This document shows positions 59,502 through 64,000 of a stretch of 64,000 nucleotides of DNA, piece after piece. Made by a program: the position numbers and the translations under genes. Numbering within the stretch: the stretch's first letter is position 1; every line of letters starts with the position of its first letter. The notes below the pieces were generated by a model. It was given only the letters and a program-made list of their open reading frames with translations, was not told the DNA's origin and searched no databases. This stretch comes from Roseomonas sp. E05 (GTDB lineage Bacteria; Pseudomonadota; Alphaproteobacteria; Acetobacterales; Acetobacteraceae), in assembly GCF_030063475.1 (NCBI RefSeq), contig NZ_JASIRT010000003.1, positions 186,001 to 250,000 of the forward strand. Direction: 5' to 3'.

Positions 59502-61729
59502 CGAACCTTCCGACCGCCCCCCGCCAGCCGGACTATCTGGCCCGCCTCAACCCGGAGCAGCGCGCCGCCGTCGAGACGGTGGACGGGCCGCTGCTGGTGC
59601 TGGCCGGCGCCGGCACCGGCAAGACGCGGGTGCTGACCACCCGCTTCGCCCATATCCTGATGACGCGCCGCGCCTATCCCAACCAGGTGCTGGCCGTCAC
59701 CTTCACCAACAAGGCGGCACGCGAGATGCGCGAGCGCGTCGCCGGCATCCTCGGCCAGCCGGCGGAAGGGCTGTGGCTCGGCACCTTCCACGCCCTCTGC
59801 GCGCGGATGCTGCGGCGGCATGCCGAATATGTCGGCCTCACCAGCAACTTCTCCATCCTCGACACCGACGACCAGATGCGCCTGCTGAAGCAGGTGATGG
59901 ACGCCGCCGGCATCGACCTGAAGCGCTGGCCGCCGCAGGGCATGATGGCGCTGATCCAGCGCTGGAAGGACCGTGGCCTGACACCCGCGCGTGTCACGCC
60001 CGCCGAGGATTCCGACTACGCCAACAACCGCGCCCGCGCCCTCTACGCCGCCTATCAGGAGCGGCTGAAGGCGCTGAATGCCTGCGATTTCGGCGACCTT
60101 CTGCTGCACATGACGGAGATCCTGCGCACGCAGGAGGCGGTGCTGGCGCAGTACCACCGCATGTTCCGCTACATCCTGGTGGACGAGTACCAGGACACCA
60201 ACCTGGTGCAGTATCTCTGGCTGCGGCTGCTGGCGCAGCGGCCCGACCCGGCCGAGCGCAACATCTGCTGCGTCGGCGATGACGACCAGTCGATCTATTC
60301 CTGGCGCGGCGCCGAGATCGAGAACATCCTGCGCTTCGAGAAGGACTTTCCCGGCGCCACCATCGTGCGTCTGGAATCCAACTACCGCTCCACCGCGCCC
60401 ATTCTCGCCGCCGCCTCGGGGCTGATCGCCAAGAACAGCGGCCGCCTCGGCAAGACGCTGCGCCCCGGCCGCAACGATGCGAAGGGCGAGAAGGTGCGCG
60501 TCGTCTCGCTCTGGGATTCGGAGGAGGAGGCGCGCATGGTGGGCAGCCGCATCGAGGCGGCGCGGCGGGCCGGGCACAACCTCTCCGAGATCGCCATCCT
60601 CGTGCGCGCAGGCTTCCAGACCCGCGCCTTCGAGGAGCGGATGATCACGCTGGGCCTGCCCTATCGCGTCATCGGCGGCCAGAAATTCTACGAGCGCGCC
60701 GAGATCCGCGATGCCATGGCCTATCTGCGGGTGCTGAACCAGCCGGCGGACGACCTCGCCTTCGAGCGCATCGTCAACACGCCGAAGCGCGGCCTGGGCG
60801 ATACCGCCCTGCGCGCCATGCACGACATGGCCCGCAACGAGGGTAAGCCGCTGATCGTCGCCGCCTGGCGGCTGATCGAGACCGGCGCGCTGCGCCCCAA
60901 GCCGCGCCAGGCGCTGCGCGAGCTGCTGGAAGGCTTCGCGCGTTGGCGCGAGATGTTGCCGCGCGAGGGGCATGTCGTCGTCGCCGGCACGCTGCTCGAC
61001 GAGAGCGGCTACACGGAGATGTGGAAGCAGGACAAGTCGCCCGAGGCGCCGGGGCGGCTGGAGAACCTGAAGGAGCTGCTGCGCGCGCTCGGCGAGTTCG
61101 AGAGCCTGGCGGGATTCCTGGAGCATGTCGCGCTCGTCATGGAAAATGACGAGAATGCCGAGGGCGAGCGGGTCAGCCTGATGACGCTGCACGCCGCCAA
61201 GGGGCTGGAGTTCGACACCGTCTTCCTGCCGGGCTGGGAGGAGGGGCTCTTCCCCCACCAGCGCGCGCTGGACGAGGGCGGCGAGAAGGGCCTGGAGGAA
61301 GAACGGCGCCTTGCCTATGTCGGCATCACCCGGGCGCGCAGGCACTGCATCATCAGCCATGCCGCCAACCGGCGCATCTACGCCAACTGGACCAGCGCCA
61401 TTCCCAGCCGCTTCCTGGACGAGCTGCCGCCCGATCAGGTCGAGGTGGAGGGCGGTGCCGGCGCCTCGCGGGCGCGGATGATGAGCCAGCCCTCCGCCTT
61501 CCCCGACCAGTTCCCGCTGGTGGCGCGCAAGCCGCGGGTGATCGAGGCCGGCGCCTGGGAGGTGGCGGAGCGCCCGGCGCGCGCGGCCGGCATTCCGGTC
61601 GGCACGCGGGTGTTCCACAGCAAGTTCGGCTATGGCCGCGTGGTGGCCGCCGACGAGAACAAGCTCGACGTCGAGTTCGAGAAGGCGGGCCGCAAGCGCG
61701 TGCTCGACACTTTCGTGGAAAAGGCCTGA
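59498..61729 (+). CDS. uvrD: UvrD/PcrA-type ATP-dependent DNA helicase
   Basis: 743 residues; SF1A 3'-5' helicase for repair and replication. Motifs in order: LNPEQRAAVETVDGPLLVLA (Q), AGAGTGKTRVLTTR (I), VTFTNKAAREMRERV (Ia), FHALCARMLRR, ILVDEYQDTNLVQY (II), VGDDDQSIYSWRGAE (III), LESNYRSTAPIL (IV), SLMTLHAAKGLEFDTVFLPG (V), RRLAYVGITRARRH (VI). The C-terminal ~45 residues (HSKFGYGRVVAADENKLDVE) form the Tudor-like RNA-polymerase-binding tail of PcrA/UvrD. GTG 59498 overlaps the previous stop. prmA follows after two bases. Confidence 0.95.
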   Translation: MTNLPTAPRQPDYLARLNPEQRAAVETVDGPLLVLAGAGTGKTRVLTTRFAHILMTRRAYPNQVLAVTFTNKAAREMRERVAGILGQPAEGLWLGTFHALCARMLRRHAEYVGLTSNFSILDTDDQMRLLKQVMDAAGIDLKRWPPQGMMALIQRWKDRGLTPARVTPAEDSDYANNRARALYAAYQERLKALNACDFGDLLLHMTEILRTQEAVLAQYHRMFRYILVDEYQDTNLVQYLWLRLLAQRPDPAERNICCVGDDDQSIYSWRGAEIENILRFEKDFPGATIVRLESNYRSTAPILAAASGLIAKNSGRLGKTLRPGRNDAKGEKVRVVSLWDSEEEARMVGSRIEAARRAGHNLSEIAILVRAGFQTRAFEERMITLGLPYRVIGGQKFYERAEIRDAMAYLRVLNQPADDLAFERIVNTPKRGLGDTALRAMHDMARNEGKPLIVAAWRLIETGALRPKPRQALRELLEGFARWREMLPREGHVVVAGTLLDESGYTEMWKQDKSPEAPGRLENLKELLRALGEFESLAGFLEHVALVMENDENAEGERVSLMTLHAAKGLEFDTVFLPGWEEGLFPHQRALDEGGEKGLEEERRLAYVGITRARRHCIISHAANRRIYANWTSAIPSRFLDELPPDQVEVEGGAGASRARMMSQPSAFPDQFPLVARKPRVIEAGAWEVAERPARAAGIPVGTRVFHSKFGYGRVVAADENKLDVEFEKAGRKRVLDTFVEKA

Positions 61730-61731
61730 CC

Positions 61732-62625
61732 GTGAACCGTCGCCATCCCCAGACGCTGGAAACCCTGAGCATCGACGGCCTGCCGGAGGAGGCGGTGCCG
61801 GCCTTCGAGTCCGCATTGCAGACCGTCTGCCCCAGCGTCGGCTATTTCCGCGACGAGGCCACCGACACCTGGCGGCTGGAAGGCGTGCGCGAGACCGGCG
61901 TGGGCGACGAGGAGCTGATGCCGGCGCTGGTGCTGGCCGCCGCGCTCTCCGGCATCGAGGCGCCGGAATTGAAGCGCGAGCCGGTGGAGGCGGAGGGCTG
62001 GTTGGCCCGCACGCTGCAGTCCTTCCCGGAGCAGGAGATCGGTGCCCGCGTGCTGATCCGCCCGACCCATCTGCCGAACCCGCATACCTATGGCCGCATC
62101 GTGCTGCGGCTGGATGCCGGGCTGGCCTTCGGCTCGGGGGAGCATGGCTCGACGCGCGGCTGCCTGATCGGCTTCGAGGGCATGGCGCACCGCCGCCCGC
62201 GCCGCATCCTGGATATCGGCACCGGCTCGGGCATCCTGGCCATGGCGGCGGCCAGGCATCTGAAGCGGCCGGTGCTGGCCACCGACATCGAGCCCTGGAG
62301 CGTGCGGATCACCGAGGAGAACGCGCGGATGAACGGGCTGCGCAACCTGATCCGTCCGCGCCTCGCCGATGGCTGGCGCCACCGCGCCGTGCGCTCAGGC
62401 ACCTATGATCTGGTCTTCGCCAATATCCTGGCGCGGCCGCTCTGCGCCATGGCCAAGTCGCTGGCGGATCATCTGGCGCCGGGCGGCACCGCCATCCTGG
62501 CCGGGCTGCTGGGCACGCAGGTGCGCATGGTGCTGGCCGCGCATCGCCGCGCCGGGCTGGTGCTGGAGCGGCGCATCGACCAGGGCGCCTGGTCGGCGCT
62601 GGTGCTGCGGCGGCGGGGCGGCTGA
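61732..62625 (+). CDS. prmA: Ribosomal protein L11 methyltransferase
   Basis: 297 residues; trimethylates ribosomal protein L11 with S-adenosylmethionine. The N-terminal L11-binding domain is divergent; the methyltransferase domain has LAFGSGEHGSTRGCLIGFEG, SAM motif ILDIGTGSGILAMAAARHLK, LATDIEPWSVRITEENARMN and FANILARPLCAMAKSLADHL. GTG 61732 is two bases after the uvrD stop, implying co-translation. It ends about 35 bases before a minus-strand terminator. Confidence 0.9.
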   Translation: MNRRHPQTLETLSIDGLPEEAVPAFESALQTVCPSVGYFRDEATDTWRLEGVRETGVGDEELMPALVLAAALSGIEAPELKREPVEAEGWLARTLQSFPEQEIGARVLIRPTHLPNPHTYGRIVLRLDAGLAFGSGEHGSTRGCLIGFEGMAHRRPRRILDIGTGSGILAMAAARHLKRPVLATDIEPWSVRITEENARMNGLRNLIRPRLADGWRHRAVRSGTYDLVFANILARPLCAMAKSLADHLAPGGTAILAGLLGTQVRMVLAAHRRAGLVLERRIDQGAWSALVLRRRGG

Positions 62626-62650
62626 GGCGCTGCCTTCCCCCGCTCTCCGC

Positions 62651-62690
62651 AAAAGGAAACCGCCCCGCATCGGGGGAAGATGCGGGGCGG
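62651..62690 (-). terminator. Rho-independent terminator for the DUF1127 gene (minus strand)
   Basis: Perfect 12-base arms CCGCCCCGCATC (62660-62671) and GATGCGGGGCGG (62679-62690). On the minus strand the stem is followed by a T/C-rich tail (GTTTCCTTTT, 62651-62660). It lies about 105 bases beyond the DUF1127 stop and could also stop prmA transcripts. Confidence 0.75.
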
Positions 62691-62794
62691 CTTGCAGCGG
62701 AACGGTGGGGGAGGGGGGGAGGAGGCACCGCTCCGCTTGGTCTGTCGGAATAACCCTGGCCCGGCCGGCGGGTTGCAGGCCGGGCCGGGGATTT

Positions 62795-63136
62795 TCAGGC
62801 TGCGTTGGCCGGGCGGGCCTTGGCAGGCGCGTTGGCGGCCAGGCGCTCGCGGGCGCGGAACTCGTCCTCGAACACGTGGGAGATGTCGCCACGGTTGAGG
62901 CCGATATCGGCCAGCTCACGGTCGGAGAGGGTGGCCAGCTCCTCATAGACCCGGCGGCGGCGGGGATACTCCACCACGGCGCGGAAGAGAGAGCTGGCAG
63001 CCTTGCGGATCCAGCGGCCGATCGCCTCATCCCGCAGGCGGGTCGCCTCCAGGCGGACCGCTTCGGCGCTGCTCAGCGTGCTGGCGCAGCTGGGGATTGC
63101 GGAGTCGAACTCCGGCTTGGTGATACGGGCGTCCAT
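62795..63136 (-). CDS. DUF1127 (YjiS-like) domain protein
   Basis: 113 residues. The conserved C-terminal helical part is RRRRVYEELATLSDRELADI followed by GLNRGDISHVFEDEF; a basic stretch precedes it. Small DUF1127 proteins bind RNA or act in phosphate and carbon stress responses in several alphaproteobacteria; this one is longer than the shortest (about 45-50 residues). ATG 63136. It is a single gene with its own terminator. Confidence 0.88.
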   Translation of the reverse strand: MDARITKPEFDSAIPSCASTLSSAEAVRLEATRLRDEAIGRWIRKAASSLFRAVVEYPRRRRVYEELATLSDRELADIGLNRGDISHVFEDEFRARERLAANAPAKARPANAA

Positions 63137-63315
63137 TGTCTAGCGTTCCATTGTCGCGTCGGGGCGGTCCGTGGGACCCGCTCTTGCCGTCAACCACCCG
63201 TCCCTGGCGCGTTGACCGTGATGTAGTCCTTTACGCTGGCGAACAGGAGCGCAGCGATTGAAGCGGAGCCATGCGCGGGGCGCATTGAAACCTGTGGAAA
63301 CATGCCTTTAACGGG

Positions 63316-64000
63316 ATGCTAACCGAAGTGACACACGCCGAACGCCTCGCGGCCCTCCGCGCGGAACTCGCCAGCCTGGACATCGAGGGGTTCCTGGTCC
63401 CCCGCAGCGACGAGTATCTGGGGGAATATGTGCCGCCGAGCGCCGAGCGCCTGGCATGGCTCACCGGCTTCACCGGCAGCGCGGGCATGGCCATCGTGCT
63501 GGCGGATCGGGCGGCGGTGTTCACCGACGGCCGCTACACAACCCAGGTGGCCAGCCAGACCGACCCCGCCCTCTGGGAGCGGCGCCACATCATCGAGCAG
63601 CCGCCGCAGGAATGGCTGGCCGAGCACGCGGCGGGGCGCAGCATCGGCTACGATCCCTGGCTGCATCCGCAGGCCGCCATCGAGCGGCTTGCCGCCGCCG
63701 GCGTGCAGCTGGTGCCGCTGGCGGCGAACCCGCTGGACACCATCTGGCACGATCGCCCGGCGCCGCCACGCGCCCAGGCGGTGCCGCATCCGCCGGAATT
63801 CGCCGGCCGCGACGCCGCCGAGAAGCGCACCGAGCTGGCTGCCATGCTGCGCCAGGCCGGCGAGGACACCGCGGTGCTGGCCGACCCGCATTCGCTGGCC
63901 TGGCTGCTGAACATCCGTGGCGCCGACCTGGAGCACACGCCGCTGGCCCTTGGCTTCGCGCTGCTGCACTCCAACGCCACGGTGGACCTGTTCATGGAGC
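63316..64000 (+). CDS. Xaa-Pro aminopeptidase P (partial, C-terminus off the right edge)
   Basis: About 228 residues are visible from ATG 63316 (MLTEVTHAERLAALRAELAS); GTG 63328 is an alternative. The N-terminal creatinase-type domain shows FLVPRSDEYLGEYVPPSAER, LAWLTGFTGSAGMAIVLADR and AAVFTDGRYTTQVASQTDPA, the typical aminopeptidase P opening, and the second domain with AWLLNIRGADLEHTPLALGF. The metal-binding catalytic domain lies beyond the window. It is divergent from the DUF1127 gene. Confidence 0.92.
   Translation, partial: MLTEVTHAERLAALRAELASLDIEGFLVPRSDEYLGEYVPPSAERLAWLTGFTGSAGMAIVLADRAAVFTDGRYTTQVASQTDPALWERRHIIEQPPQEWLAEHAAGRSIGYDPWLHPQAAIERLAAAGVQLVPLAANPLDTIWHDRPAPPRAQAVPHPPEFAGRDAAEKRTELAAMLRQAGEDTAVLADPHSLAWLLNIRGADLEHTPLALGFALLHSNATVDLFME

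Overview
The window is a GC-rich chromosomal segment (gene bodies look near 70% G+C) from an alphaproteobacterium, most likely Rhodospirillales/Acetobacteraceae (Roseomonas-like). This rests on the block carA / yqeY / dnaG / rpoD, an alphaproteobacterial-type RpoD, a DUF1127 protein, Tat-type binding proteins with polyamine-type ABC importers, and general codon bias. The genus call is inference. I see no transposase, prophage or CRISPR array.

Left third (1-20.9 kb): catabolic import modules. A seven-gene minus-strand operon (5983 down past 1) encodes a PotABCD-type importer, a GntR/FCD regulator and both subunits of an N,N-dimethylformamidase-like amidohydrolase; the large subunit runs off the left edge. 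Upstream lie a penicillin-acylase-family hydrolase, a family 5 binding protein and a divergent amidase-signature enzyme. Similar TGATATATC palindromes precede the importer operon and the amidase, suggesting one GntR regulon. A second minus-strand block (20863 down to 11858) runs LysR, FAD oxidase, metal-ligand-depleted M24 (creatinase/ectoine-hydrolase type) protein, RidA, DadA-like dehydrogenase, binding protein, ATPase and two permeases. It looks like a complete uptake and oxidation pathway for an unidentified N-substituted amino acid.

Middle (21-49 kb): a degenerate EF-G paralogue, an MFS transporter, CinA, a lipoprotein, LysR, TrxB and an Lrp regulator are followed by conserved housekeeping genes: ilvA, greA, carB, an SDR gene, carA, yqeY, dnaG, rpoD. 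Two acetyltransferases, a chemoreceptor, pyrophosphatase, an exported homoserine-acetyltransferase-like protein, a tRNA with CAU anticodon, a diguanylate cyclase and EttA also lie here. The most striking item is the carA reading frame: it continues upstream, without a stop, into a helix-turn-helix domain, and two near-identical 19-bp palindromes (CTGGGAA-N5-TTCCCAG, 39 bp apart) lie directly upstream of that extended start.

Right (49-64 kb): an unusually AT-rich promoter region with TGTGGC repeats drives a small secreted protein. Then come a third polyamine-type ABC operon, mlaA-mlaC, metF, an aspartyl/asparaginyl hydroxylase-family protein, a BASS transporter, a pentapeptide-repeat protein overlapping a UvrD/PcrA helicase, prmA, a DUF1127 protein with its own terminator, and the start of an aminopeptidase P.

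Two families of intergenic palindromic repeats recur. Family 1 has a G5-AAT/ATT-C5 palindrome with an EcoRI-like core followed by ACCCCC, a pyrimidine tract and CTGTCAGTT; it occurs at five loci, three of them as head-to-head pairs. Family 2 consists of double GC hairpins with an ACCCC-type linker, at two loci. They sit downstream of stop codons or inside operons, and I see no mobility gene for them.
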